From contig JARKIP010000003.1 in the NCBI GenBank assembly GCA_029990175.1, positions 1,054,001-1,118,000 on the forward strand: a DNA stretch of 64,000 nt. Reading direction: 5' to 3'. The notes under the pieces were generated by a model, which saw only the letters and a list, made by a program, of their open reading frames with translations, was not told the origin of the DNA and did not search any database. Below are positions 34,151-47,153 of the stretch, in pieces (position 1 is the first letter of the stretch; every line of letters begins with the position of its first letter). The DNA is from Petunia secreta (Eukaryota; Streptophyta; Magnoliopsida; Solanales; Solanaceae). The translations under genes were made by a program, and so were the position numbers.

Positions 34151-37100
34151 TCAATCAATAGGAGGCGGCGGAAGTTTCCAATAATTCCAATTATTAAAAT
34201 CCTCCTAAAAAAGTGAAAATTTCCGGGCAAGAGTAAGATTATTGAGGTTTCCAAATAGCATTGGATGAATAACGAAGCAGCATTTGACATGGTGACAACC
34301 ATAGCACCTAAGACCTCATATGCCAAAAGAATATGGGATACAATCAAGCAACACCCTGATTAACCAATAATCAAATTTATCATTTACAAACAAAAACAAA
34401 CATTAAAGACTTTATTGTCCTGATTCGAGAAATGCTATTTCTAAAGATGTTCCAAAATCCAGAAAACTATCCTCTTTCCGCAGCAAAGGGAAATAACATA
34501 ATCTTAATTGACAACTGTGGCCCAATCCCGAGCTTGATAACAACAACAACAATGCTTCAAGCATGGGGCCATACCAAATGGGCTTGGCTGCAGGCCCTTG
34601 TACAATACACATTCTTGTGTATCCCTAGCCCTGATGTCAATACTAAATCAGGATAATGGACACTAATCATTCTCCTCCCTATTCTTCGTAAATGAAATCA
34701 AGTATCTAATGGTCGTGGCAACATTTTAGTATTATCATGGCATAAACATCACGACTGAAACTACCCACTCCAAAACCTTCTTAACTCTAAGAAGCTAACT
34801 GTCCGTGTAATACGTTCTAGGTGCATGTAGAGGGAGGGAGTTTTAAGTATCTAAATAAAGAAAACATATTGATTACTAAATAAATAACAAGGTGAGTTGT
34901 TAAAGTGACAATGTGGTGAAAGTGACTCTTATTGTTCACTTCATGAAATCTAATTACACCCTACTTGTCTCACTGCATGTGGAAGAAATTTGAAGCGCCA
35001 GATATCACAGACTTCTGTTTATTCTATCACGTGCTAAATAACAAGAAAAAGGGAAAATCTAACCTGCTCAGAGGACTTGGCTGGAAACATGCCATTGACA
35101 AGACTATGAATAGAGGTATATGATTTTGTATCTATGTGGCAATTTACAACAATTTGACCCTGTAGATTAAAAGTATCATTAGAAACTTTCTTTACAAAGT
35201 TAATTGCAAAAGGTCCTTTACAGTTGCCAGTAACAGTTTACAGCATACCTTTGGATTGATGGTAAAGATTTTTCCTTTAGGTATTCCAACCTTGACGTAG
35301 CTGATCTCATCCGTGTGTCTGTTACCAAAACCGGCATAGAAGGGATACGGATTCTTTTCAATAGGGAACAATGCTTTTACATCCTGCAAACTTAAAAGTT
35401 AACAGGTTATTATCTGCATTTGTTTCCATAAGCTAAAAACGTAAGATAAATTGCTCAAAGTTAGTAATTATATCTTCTGCACAGATAATTTAGATACCCT
35501 TGGCCTGCAAGAAGTATTCTGTTATTCCCTGAGAAATAAACAGATAAATAAAAACAAAATAAAAAAAGGAAAAAGTAAAAAGTAAAAAAGCCATAGTTGC
35601 ATTTATGGTAAAAGAGGATTTCTAAAATTTCATACTTTCTCTTATTAGCCATTATATCCATCTTGCAATTTATAGATTTCATTTAACACATTTTGATGTT
35701 CCTGCATAGTCATATTTTAAGCGCGGGCAACCAAATAACCAAACTTCTCGTCCACCTTAAACAGCAGTACCATGTGACCACTCTGTACATTTTGAGCATT
35801 TGGTAATCTGATACTGTTAAACAGTGAGTTTTTGTGCTATCAAGGTTCACAAGCCTGGTATTTAAGTGGAGAAGGGTACAGAGCGGACTCATTATCCATC
35901 GAGTTTCGAATGTGGGTCAATGGCTCTCGCGGATGTCTTGGTTATATTTTGATGTTTCTGCTCAGCCATGTTATAAGCGCAGCCAACCAAATAACCTCAT
36001 CCACCTTAAACAGGAGTAAGATCAGTTAAAAACTTAAATAGTATCTAAATCTCACTGTACCACGTGACCACTTTGTACATTTTGAGCATTTGGTAATCTG
36101 ATAGTGTTGAACAGTGAGTTTATGTGCATCAAGGTTCACAAGCCTAGAATTTAAGTGGAGATTATCGATAAGCACTAAATACCCATTTATTCTCCTACTC
36201 GGGTTGTATAATGGTTACAAATCAAAACTCCCTTAAGCTAGCAAAAAAGAAAGAGTGGATTCAGCATAGAATTAAGTTGTCTTTATTTCAGTTAAAAGAC
36301 AAGGCACTCTACCCAATGCAGATCATCAAAGCAATAGTCTGTAAGCCTCCCCAGCCTCATGGCTTTGGAAGACGGGCAAAACTTCTTCTGTTTAAGATGC
36401 TAAAATTTCAATGAAGACAAAAGGAAGCATTGAACTAAGAGACTGACCTGTAAGCAAGCAATTTTGAATTCATGAGGAGCTCTTCTAACCACTGCAAAAG
36501 GTAAAAGGGTAGATCCATCTCTTAATCATAATATAAGCAACATTGGAAGCACTTTAAATTTTTGGGAGAATTTACTTAATTTTCTAAACTCAATTTAGGT
36601 GCGCTGAAAACACCCAGAGTGAAGTTACACTGCAGAAGAAATTAGCTACTTCAAATATGCTCATCAAAGAGGAGAGGAAGCAAATAGTAAGCAACAACAT
36701 CTTACTTCTATTTCGATGCTCTAACGGCTTCACAATTAAAACAAGGACAGAAAGTACAACCTGGTCTTGTTTCTAGTCTACCCAAATGATAATGGATGGT
36801 TTTGTTTATTGATTCAAAAAATCATGATTCATAAGAAAATGGGAAACAGAATATAGCAACTCAATGGGATGCATAATTTGGAGAAATGAAAAATATCAAG
36901 GGAAAACTTTTCACAATATAATGAAAGGAATAACCAGTCACCTTCTCGAAATAGAGAAGGGAAAATTCCATCAGGAGATGTAAGAACTGGTCCTTCTGGC
37001 AACCCCTTTCCATTCTGCAATTATTTTTTAACAGAAAATGAAGTCAAATTAACGGATGAGGAGAGAAAAAGAAGTTATTACTTGAGCCAAAATTTTATTT

Positions 37101-40100
37101 TCAGCAAACTACCTGCATAAGATTAAGTAGGAATTGTCTAGTAAGATAGGCCTGTGAAATAGCACGAGCACTTAGGAAAAGCAAATGATATCCATTCTCC
37201 TGCAGCATAGAGGAAATGTCTAGTGATCAAGCACTCTTATCCTATAATGAATGAGAACCTGAGTAATATTTACACAGAAGAAGTTTTGAAACATTTCGAC
37301 CCTTAGCAAACAGAGGAAAAAGGGCAGAAAACATTTTCGCAATATAAAAGAACAATCTTAAAACGAGAACTGGGATCTAATGACAGATTACTTGCCAGAA
37401 CTACAAAATTGGCAGCATATGTTCTCACAGTTATCTTAATAAACCTCAAAAAGGAGGATAAAAGAAAACAAATGAAGTCTACGGACCTTGATAGCTGAAA
37501 AGAGATGTGTAACGCCTGTTTGTGACCAATCCATTCCAACCAAAGGCATGAACTGTCCTAGAACATCAGATCTGTTTAATCGAGAGGAAAAATCACACAT
37601 TAGACAGGCCAAAGAAAAGGAGGGGACGTTGTCTGTGCTATATAAAACATCAATACTGTTTATCAGACAGGCCAAAGAAAAGGAGGGGACGTTGTCTGTG
37701 CTATATAAAACATCAATATTGTTTATCATATATCAACCAACTCAAAAGAAGTCTAGCCTTCCTTTTTTAAAAATCAGGTAAAAGCTCTTCATTCAATCAG
37801 CATCTAGCCGATGCAATTGAGTGCAAAAAATGATCTAGCTCCTGTAAACATTGTTCTGTACAGTTAAAAACTAAAGGAGCTGATGAAGTTCAAAGTGCAG
37901 AAATATTATTTACATCAGAAAGGTTGCACCAAGAAAAAAGGTTACCCAGGAACAGAAGTCTACCATTCTTGTTCACTAAGGAATCAAAGAATAGAACCAA
38001 TAGAAGTTCAAATAGGAGAAAAGGAAACCAGCATGAAATGTTTGGCCCATAAAGATCTAATCTAACAAGGTGGATAATGTAACCAGTTCCGACTTGTTTC
38101 AATATATAGTCTCAGGTATTAGATATTTAAAGAGAAAGAATGACCAAAGCTAGAAGTTGCATGTAAATCCCGCCTTTAAAAGGAACTGTTTATGTATAGT
38201 AAACGTGAGGGCAGAACCGAACAAAAGAAAAAGGGGAACATTTTGGTAGAAATGGTTTTGGCAACCATCGGTTTATTTTCAATTTGAGTTTAGAATTGGT
38301 TTACTGAGTGAAGCAGCTTAGTGTATAGTAAGTGACATGAATGTGAAGCAGTTTCCAACAGCGATTCTCTATTCAGAAGTTTGAATTCATGACTAAGTTA
38401 GAATACAGTTTTGGGGCAACTCTATAGACCATTAAAAGGCGCAATTAACGGAAAGAGGAATTGTCATTTTGGTGTCCAAACTCCATCTTGAAGGTTCCCT
38501 TTTAAAAGATAAAATCTCAATCTTACGAAACGTTGACTTTACATCTACTTTTGGACCCAGCTTTCTCTACCATAAGTCAAAATTGAACTCTTTCTTATCT
38601 CCGGTTCAAGAGAATCTATTGGGAAGAATGAGTGCTAGGCTTGTGGGATTTTCAACAGTCCAAGTGCATCATGTTAGAGTTCATCAGTTTAAAAAACATC
38701 TAGCAGTCAATGCTTAGATAGTTGGCCATGGAAGTGACTCACATAGTTAACCACATGTAGGAAGCAATTTAAAGCCAAAAAATGTGCACTTCCTATAGTT
38801 AATGTAAAAATAAGAATGTTCCCACTTATTCACCCAAAAAAAAAGGAGGAGGAAAACAGATCATGTAACAGAACAACATTGATATATCTGACCTATACGA
38901 ATAGATAGCAAATCATAACCTCCCAATGCATCCTTTCACAAATATTATAAGTTGATTGTTTTATTCATAATGATCAACAAAGTTGAACGAAATAGGAAGT
39001 CCTGGATACAACGGCAAGCTCGTAGAGATGACAATGGAACCAACCATCTATAGTAGAAATTGAATCAATTACCTAGTAATTGTTCCATCAACATCAGATA
39101 TTACAATTTTTGCGTCCCATCTCCACAAATATATACGTGCATCAACCTGTGAAGCATGTATCTCAGAGAAATTATAAGCATGGAAGCATTTGTCACACAT
39201 CACATAGAAAGACAGATGCAAAGTTTCTTGAAAGTGCTCAAAAACAAAAGGGGGATGTAAAAGATGTTCTAGAAACTGACCTGCTGCTTCCCCAGCATTG
39301 CAGTCGAGAATGTGAATACAACTATATTCTTTCCCTCCTTCAGATTCAAAGTTGTCAGCTGCTCAGATGTTGGTGTGTTCAACATTATTTTCTTCTTAGA
39401 AATCTTTGGCCTAGGCACATCTTTTACTCTGTCACCACCTAAGTTATTTGTAATACTTTTAGCATCAGAGTTTACATCTTCATCCATGGACGACCCAGAA
39501 TTTTTCAAGCTTCTCGACCTCTTAAAAGAAAAAGACCATGATCTCCACCTCCCGCTCGAGGGACTAACGGATCTGGAATCATTTTCTGCAAAGATTCATT
39601 ACAAGTAGTCAATGACTATCTTGCCTAATTTTCGTAATAAACTTCTTTTCAAGAAGACAAGCATTTCACCTTTAGGCAATCTAAAACAATATAATAAACT
39701 TCAGGTGTTTTCAAGTAGAATCACAGTATCACCAGGAACTGAGAAAATTATCTGACGTTCAAACAATATACAGAGTACAGAAGTGAAGACTAGAAATAGC
39801 ATCATAACAAGCTACAAAATGATAACAGGCGCACATTATATATTCTCTTACCAATTTCAGGACCGGCAGAAATATTTTTCACCTCCTCTGCAACCTCAGC
39901 AACTTTAGTCGTCTGCAGTATAATTGATGAGCTTAGGTCATCAGGGCCAGAAGGCAAATTGTTATCCCGAGACGACATATTGGGTAAAGATATGGCCATC
40001 CGCGTAATTTCGTTATCCTGAACTATTCCACGTGTAGGAATGTCAACATTGCTTGATAAGGCTTTGAGTTTTCTTCCATCTGCAACAAATGGTGGATCCC

Positions 40101-41892
40101 TTTGGATAGACTTGTCTAGAGTAGGACCGGACTCATAGTTTGGGACTAGATACTCTTCTAATCTATCAGGACAGGCTGAAGACGTAGGGGGGTTAACTAT
40201 TGTTTCCTTATAATCTGAAGCAATGGACTCATTGTATCTGGCTAGAGTGTCGCCACAATCATCAATGTCACCAAAGAGAAGCTGCTCTTCCTCCAAGCTT
40301 TCTGATGAAGAAACAGTAAGTGGGACCAAACTGCCACTAGATTCACGAGGATCACCAAAAGCCTCTAAAGAGGCTTCCAGTTTGTTAGTTGCTTTATCAG
40401 GTATGCTAGTCTTGTGATCTTGATCTTCACAGGCTGAGGTACTGGAACAAGAGATGGGTAAACTGCACCCAAGATCTGCTTCTGCAGTGGAGCTGTTCAA
40501 TGAACCACTCTCAGAGACCAAAATATGACTGGTTGGGTTTGAATAACCTTTGTTGGTTAAATCCTTGAAACAACTCTCATTTTTTTCAAACCTTTGAACA
40601 TTTGAAGGATCGTTTTCAACTAATAAATTCTCCTCTGGTTGAGAGTTTTCCTCTGACATTAAATTATTCATACTGAGAACTGTTTGAGCATGCATACAAG
40701 CTTCTCGATTTTCTCCACGAGAAACACACAAGTTTTGAGTAACTTGTTTGGTCGAAACATCCAGCACTGCTGCTGAGTTCTCTTCAGTTTCACAACAGAA
40801 AACTTCTTCCTCCAACAGACAGCTAGCTGTAAAAGAATCATGTTTCTCAAGCTCAGGGTAGTCCACAACTTGTGAACTGGAGCTTACAACCTCGGATATA
40901 GATGTACTACTCTTTGCATCATGATCAGCATTAACGCCTCGTTCATAGTGATCAGCATTAACTACGCCTAGTTCATCACCATCACCAGAACTTCTTAAGC
41001 TTTCTTCATTACTACAATCTTCAACACTTTGGACAACCGCAGACACTTCTGTGGCATTCTCAGATGCTAAACATAACACATGTTTACCATTTTCCTTGAC
41101 AGACTTATCAAGAGTCTGAAAGTTCTTATGAGAACCATCATCCTTCTCACAACCAGAGTCACAGAAATCAAGATTGTCCAACATATTATCATGTGCAAGA
41201 GAACCCGTATCACTTTTTCCATCGTTTATTTGCAAGTCCTCATCTTTAGCCCCTTTTGGCGTATCTTGAGTAGAAGATCGTCTTGCATATTCTCTACTGT
41301 ACCTCTTGGGGGTAAGATTGGTAGACCATCTCATTTCCAAGAGATCAGCTGCAATTTCAGCACGCTCCAATGAGTCCGCCCTCATAACGCTGGCATCACT
41401 GTCTTCCTCGAGAAGCCTATCATGCTTCATCGACTTCCTCCGAAAAACCATGCCTAAAATCCCAGGTCTTCGGGAATTGGCCTTCACCAAGACATCCTCA
41501 TTTATCGCATCATATTTGCAACTCTTTGACCTTGTTGGCCGCTTACTACCGGTTTGCCCATCAGTATCCTCACCGGAGGACGAAGAAGAAAAAGATAAAG
41601 AATCTCCATCTTCTAAGTCCACCTCCTTTACAAAGTATGCTTGTCCCCTACTATCTAAATACATATGAAAACTCGCTTCAACACCATTGACAGTTATATT
41701 AACCACCTTTTCTTTCGCCTTCAAAACTCCTTGAAACTTCCCAAATCTAACATACCAAGGAGAGGATTTCAAACTCCCATCTGGTTGCTCCACTACAATG
41801 ATATCTACAGCACCACCAAATGGATGGAAAGTCCCGGAAACACTACTTACCCCTCTCCCAATGTAACTACCTATCCTCCCCACAGTATTCAT
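34151..41892 (-). CDS. PAH: Phosphatidate phosphatase (lipin family), full-length, 997 aa
   Basis: Ten exons with GT-AG introns are legible: 41892-39852, 39585-39281, 39146-39073, 37571-37487, 37199-37113, 37014-36942, 36491-36448, 35383-35249, 35159-35064 and 34204-34151. They total 2,994 bp with consistent phases. Residues 1-98 are the N-Lip domain (FHPFGGAVDIIVV, SPWYVRFGKFQGVLK). Residues about 99-750 form a long Ser/Glu-rich, low-complexity central region with basic patches (SKRPTRSK, VFRRKSMKHD, then RWRSWSFSFKRSRS at 693-706). TSEQLTTLNLKEGKN (753 on) opens the C-Lip/HAD domain with DVDGT (D800, D802), FLSARA in exon 5, GFGNRHTD in exon 8 and NYWKLPPPP at the C-terminus. Plant PAH proteins are Mg-dependent phosphatases making diacylglycerol from phosphatidate and limiting ER phospholipid synthesis. 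I start at MNTVGRIG, the conserved family start; an in-frame ATG at 41,946 adds 18 unconserved residues. GFGNRHTD has His where the tandem copy has Asp. Confidence 0.93.
37602..37727. repeat. 63-bp tandem duplication in a PAH intron
   Basis: Two adjacent 63-bp units, starting AGACAGGCCAAAG at 37,602 and 37,665, differ at one base. They lie in the 1.5-kb intron upstream of exon 4. The other PAH copy has a single related segment near 25,820, so the duplication is recent and specific to this copy. Confidence 0.92.
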
Positions 41893-42430
41893 ATTTTCTA
41901 ATATATTATGAATATCTGTCAAAGTTTCCAACTTTTCACAAATCACAATACCATCTTATCAAGATTGTATATTTTTAGCTCAATTACTAACATTTCATTC
42001 ATCATATCAAGTAATCTTCAGATCTTTCCCACAAAAATCAAATATTTAACAGTTTCCACAATCCTTACTCTCAAGAAAAAGGATCAAATAGCATTAATTC
42101 ATCACAATTCATAGACTAATGAAGTAAAGAACCTATCTTTCTTGGAAAAAGAACTAAAAGGGGAAATTATATACTACAACACTACACAAATTTGCTGAAA
42201 AACCAATAAATTAAACAAAAAGCCCACCAGTAAAATGGTATCAAAAATCAAGAAAACCCAAAAAAATACAAATATATAAAAGAAAAAAAATGATAGTTCA
42301 GAACCAATAACCGCCAAGACTGAAAGTTGAAGATTAGTTGGCTGAAAAAAGCATATTCTTTTTAATATGATTCGAATGTGCCACTGCAATTAATCATTTG
42401 ACACAGTCCAATAAAAAATTTAATAAGTCT
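41893..42430 (-). promoter_or_regulatory. 5' flank/leader of full-length PAH
   Basis: The flank resembles that of the tandem copy through about 42,415. The shared 26-bp block at 42,307-42,332 (core ACCGCCAAGACTGAA on the plus strand) is the most conserved part and may mark the transcribed leader. I see no clear TATA box. Confidence 0.4.
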
Positions 42431-44359
42431 AATAATAGTAATGGTAACAATAGAGTCATCTTTATAAGTATTAACTTAAAACGCATAAACTTGTATAAAC
42501 GTGTAAGTAACAGCTTAAGAAAACCAAGAATGAAATTTACTATTTATACACTGAATAATTTATGTGTGAAATGAAAAGGGGTTGTTTGTAAAGACTAGAA
42601 GAACTTACCGGACAAACACAAAAATTGAAGACAAAGGTAAAAAAGTGTAGTTTTGTTTAGAGTCTAAACAAAGAAATTGTTAGTACAATGTTAATGTTTT
42701 GTTATAGATTTGATTTGTACAATTTTTGAAGTAACAAAAAAGATTTGTAGATGTGGCAGTGACACGTTAGTTTGAGTTTAATGAGGGTGTGTTATGTTGC
42801 TCTGAGTTAGGTGAAAGACTTTAATTTTGCTGGGGAAATTAAATTGTTTTAAATATGTAACGGGTTCAATGTATTTTGCATTTTCCATAATTAATCTATG
42901 TGACTATAATCTAAAAGTCCAATGTCTACTAACTAAGAAATTTAAAGTTGAACCTATCAAATTTTCAATTTAGCTCTACTTTGAAACATATAATAAAACT
43001 TTCTTTTTAGTTCATTTTCACATAGTTTGTGTTCGTAATCATTCATTCTTCTATAATCTTCTAAACTTTTGTAGTGCTAGATGTTGACTTTCTATATGAT
43101 CAACCTAAAGTATGATGTGAGGTATTTGATCGTTAAGAAAATATTAAGAATTTAGTTACTTGAAACTAAAATTCAGACCTTAGGCGTGATACTTTTTGTT
43201 TTTCAAGTTTGAGGATTGAACGGCCAAAGCCTAACTTTAGACCTTCGTGCTGAAATTTGAACACTTCCACCCAAGTTGACCGGCCTAGCTTTACTTCATA
43301 GCTGAAGATTTAAAATTTAGATGACCGTTAGAACTTTAGATCACGAGTCTAAAGTTATGATTTGAAAATCCAAAACTTCAGACTTTTAGATTGAAGTTCG
43401 AAAACTTCCGCAAAAAGTCGAATGTTTCGAATGATTATTTTTTGACTTTCAGGCTATAAGAAGTTCTCTATGATTAAAGCTTTAAAAAAATTGATAAAAA
43501 GTAACAAATAAAAGCCACTGCACACCAACATGTGAAATCAAATTTCATGTCTGCCAAGAAAAGGAGGCATATATTGGTGATGCAAAGAGCTCCATCCATA
43601 TTCCATGGTAAGTTCAAACGCAAAGCACAAAAGCTCTGAAGAAGTTTTAATTGTGCAAAATATCGGCGGGAAGTGCATAAAGAGCCTATTATAGGCATAC
43701 TATTTATGTTTTAGTTAGTTTTTAAAACTATTTAGGTTTTAAATTTAGGTTTAACTTCAGAACTTTATGTCTTAACTTCAAACCTAAAAATTTGATGTTA
43801 ACATAGGCAGATTTGAAGTTCGATATAGTGGCTAAAACTTAAATAGTCTGTTAAAATTAGTTAAAATATAAGTAACGCCTAAAATAAGCTCTCATGCAAA
43901 AAAATTGCAAATTCACACTTTATAACCCAAACAATGGGTTTCCAAAATTTTTCAAAACTAGTCGGCCGACACTAAATTATTACCCTACTATGGCCTAAAT
44001 TTTGTTTAAACATTCTGTAACCACAAAGCCACAATATTGGGTATATTATTGGAGTATCAAACTTGTATACTATTAGGGTATACCGTATACTAGAAAGGTA
44101 TACAATAGAAGCATGATATATTGTGACAAATCAAACTCGTATATTATTGAGGTATACCGTATACCATTAGGGTATACTGTGGCTATGGGTATACCGGCTT
44201 GGGTATAGTGCAGCTATGGAATGAAATATTTTTAGCCACCAGTTCGGATAAATATTTTTAAATAAGGCTATTTTAGTTCAAAATAAAAGTCATTGGATAT
44301 ATAGGTAAAACCCCTTTTCCAAATTAGACTAACAAAAATATGTAAAACTTTTGCCAGGG
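42431..44359. other. AT-rich intergenic DNA with MITE debris
   Basis: No gene is seen. Stretches at about 43,100-43,460 and 43,700-43,880 carry many AACTTCAGA/TCTGAAGTT-like dyads. Positions 44,030-44,215 contain GTATAC-rich repeats like those in the Mutator-like element at 29,494-32,852. Confidence 0.5.
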
Positions 44360-44648
44360 AGCCACTTTTCCCCTTCCATTTAATTTTAGTCACTTTTAAA
44401 ATATTTAATTTTTAACCAATTTTTGGAACTTCAATCCTTGTGAGCTGAACTTCATAAGGTATGAAGTTTACGCATTTTATGCCTAAACTTAAGCCCTTGT
44501 GGGCTGAAATTGAACTTTCTATTTCCATGTATGAAGTTCAGCCCACAAAGTCTGGAGTTCAGCCCACACTGATTGAAGTTAAAGTGGTTAAAAACTAAAT
44601 ATTTTTAAAAAGTGGCTTCAACTATAAAAGTGAGCCAAAAAAGTGGCT
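44360..44648. mobile_element. MITE related to 29,028-29,430
   Basis: About 78 bp of imperfect terminal inverted repeat runs from AGCCACTTTT, through a shared AAAATATTTAATTTTTAACC-like block, to ACTTCAAT, and is mirrored at the right end. The interior has TGAAGTTCAGCCCAC words in both orientations. No coding capacity. Confidence 0.65.
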
Positions 44649-46060
44649 ATATCTGCACTGATAGCCACTTTTGACACCATTTAGTGAGGCTCAGCCACTG
44701 TTTCACAACTATTCAATCTTTAGCCATTTTATAATTACTTGGACAATAATACCCTGCTTCTTCATCGCAGAAAGTTTATGTTGTCATGGCTGTAGCAAAT
44801 TTTGACCAAGCAAACCCAGATTTGAAATACAAAATCTTAAGAACATCTAGATCTAACAACAGTGATCCACTTTGAGCAAATAAACAAGAAATCATAAAGA
44901 CCCATTTGTTTGTTCATCAATTTTCTCAAATACCAATAATGGAGTTTTTCCATTTCTCACTCAAAATCTTTCAATATCAGTGAAGCATAAACAACCAACT
45001 CTTAGCTGATCTAAGCCTCGAATCATCACTAATTTTCGGCTCAAATTCACCATAATGAAATTCCCAGCATTCCAAAAGTTCCTGAAGTTTGAAAAACTTA
45101 CAAACATTTTCTTGGAATTCATAACTGAACAATTGAAAACCCCATAATTATTTCCTGGAATTTTGAATATTCTACTAGAATTCGAACTTGAACAAGTGAA
45201 ACTCAGGATAATTTCCTGGGATTTGAAAATATCTTCAGTATATTGTCAAGAAATTCACGTTGAAGAAGTGAAAGTTGTAAGATAATTTTCTGGAGTTCGA
45301 ACTCGTCGAACGAAAATTTGTGTTTTGAAGCTTTAACCTTTTCAGATTAATTCAAAGTACAAAAACGAATTTTCAAGGTCAAATCCCAACAAAAAGTACT
45401 GGAGTTTCAACTTTTAAGTTCAAACCCCAGCAAAAAATACTGAGATATTAACTTTTCAAGTTTAAACTTCAGTAAAAAATACCTAAGATTTTAACTTTTC
45501 AACTTCAAAACTCATCACAAAATACTGAGATTTTGCAAGTTCGAAGGATTATTTTAAATTTTGAACTAATTTTTTCAATTTTGTGTACATGTACTTGAAA
45601 TACGTATCTGATGTATCAAGTTTTACCACTCAAAAAAGGAGATGGACTAAAGCCCTAAAAATTTTAAAGAAACAGTCTCTTCCAATAATGAGAAAAAGTG
45701 GCAGAGGACAGCAAAGTCGTAAGAATGAAGTTTAAATTTTTGAAATAATAATCCAACAAATTGGACGAAAAGATAATGCATTCATGGTAAAAAGGTAGGT
45801 ACTCACAGCCTATAACAGCAAACAAGGTCGAACAATGAGGATTAATGGTAAAAGATGGATACTTAAGCAGAGATCCCTACTTAAACATTTATGAAGGTAG
45901 AAGAGCGGGTGGCATAAACGTCATTTCAAATTTTTTTAATGGGTTAGTGGCTACTTTTCAATTGATTTTCAAATACAGGCTGTAGCTCAATTAATCACAC
46001 TCAAAATGGCTACCAGGTGTCGTTTTTACAAAACCACTCGCCACATTTACAAAAGTAGGA
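44649..46060. mobile_element. Possible non-autonomous DNA element
   Basis: The left part (ATAGCCACTTTTGACACC near 44,660) resembles the reverse complement of the right part (GGCTACCAGGTGT near 46,003), and both flank AT-rich non-coding sequence. No target duplication was resolved, so the boundaries are approximate. Inside, repeated TTCAAGTTCAAAC-type words and TTTCCTGGAATT words recur at 45,100-45,530. Confidence 0.3.
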
Positions 46061-46105
46061 CATTTCTTAAGCCCGTTAGGAATTTGATCCTGTAAGATAA
46101 AAGCC

Positions 46106-46326
46106 TTACAAAAATAATCTTTTCTGGCAATCGTCATATATTTTTATTAGCAAAGACCTGGCGACCATCATAATAATGATCTTCAGGTTTTTACTAATAA
46201 AAGAGTCTAGCAATCACCAAAAAGGGTCATTTTTATAAAGTTTTTCTTATGGGAGTTAATTCTGACGGTCGCCAGGTCTCTGCTAATAAAACGATATGGC
46301 GATAACCAGAACGGATTATTTTTGTA
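46106..46326. mobile_element. MITE with long terminal inverted repeats
   Basis: The left arm TTACAAAAATAATC...TTTTATTAGCAAAGACCTGG matches the reverse complement of the right arm (CCAGGTCTCTGCTAATAAAA...GATTATTTTTGTAA) over about 75 bp with some mismatches. A third TACTAATAAAAGAGTCT word lies in the loop. No coding capacity. Confidence 0.7.
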
Positions 46327-46369
46327 AGATATTTTTAAAGAAAGTTAAAATTATAACAACAGTACCTGA

Positions 46370-46967
46370 TAGGGCTACGCATTCGGTCATTTCAGTTCGA
46401 TTTAAACAATTTCGGTTCGGTTTTTTATTTTCGATTTGGTAATATTATGAACCAAAATAAAATCAAAATTAATTCGTTTGATTCGATTTTTAAGAACTCG
46501 ATTTGGTTTAGTTCTGTTTAGTAGTTCGGTTTCCACATACAAACTAATTTGGCAAAATCATTCCAATTAGTTGGTTCAGGAAGAAACAACTAAGCAGTCT
46601 AAAATGCGTAGCAACAAGAAGAAGCAGCCAACCAGCTGCTTCAAGAAGAAACAACTAAGCAGCTGATACAAGAAATAAGCACGCAACAACAACAGTCAGC
46701 AAGCTAAAACGTGATTACTGATTTGTGTCGAGATTACTGCTTAGTGCTTAATGGACTGGATATGATGTTATTATGGGCTTTAGTTGACTAAGAAGCCTGA
46801 TCACCTGGATATACAATAAAAGTTGTATATATATATATACCATAAAATTGAAAATTTTAAAATATATAACCAAAGCAAAACTGAAAATCGAAAAATCAAA
46901 AAAATAAATTTATAAAATTACAGTTCGGTCAGTTTTTTCGGTTTAGTATGATTTGTGTCCACCCCTA
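46370..46967. mobile_element. hAT-like non-autonomous element, 598 bp
   Basis: The ends TAGGGCTACGCA and TGTGTCCACCCCTA are imperfect inverted repeats. The flanks GTACCTGA (46,362-46,369) and GTACCTAA (46,968-46,975) form an 8-bp target duplication with one mismatch, as in hAT insertions. Subterminal GTTCGGTT/AACCGAA words are abundant at both ends. The middle holds CAGCTGCTTC repeats and no transposase. Confidence 0.75.
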
Positions 46968-47153
46968 GTACCTAAAATGCCCATCTCATGCAAAAACTTC
47001 AAAATATGTTCTTATTCAGGCTATTCTAGATTTGGTGATCGAACTAGTTGGACAGAATGTGTAAAAATTTCGTATAGGGCCAGTTTGGCGCGTGCTAATT
47101 GATTTGTAGCCGTCAAAAATAAATTCTCTGAGAAATAGCCACCTCCGGACAAG

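Noticed and set aside
39802..39851. Extension of the PAH exon 1 frame beyond 39,852
   Set aside because: A GTAAGAG donor at 39,851 and a clean acceptor at 39,586 give the conserved ENDSR continuation; the extension is intron.
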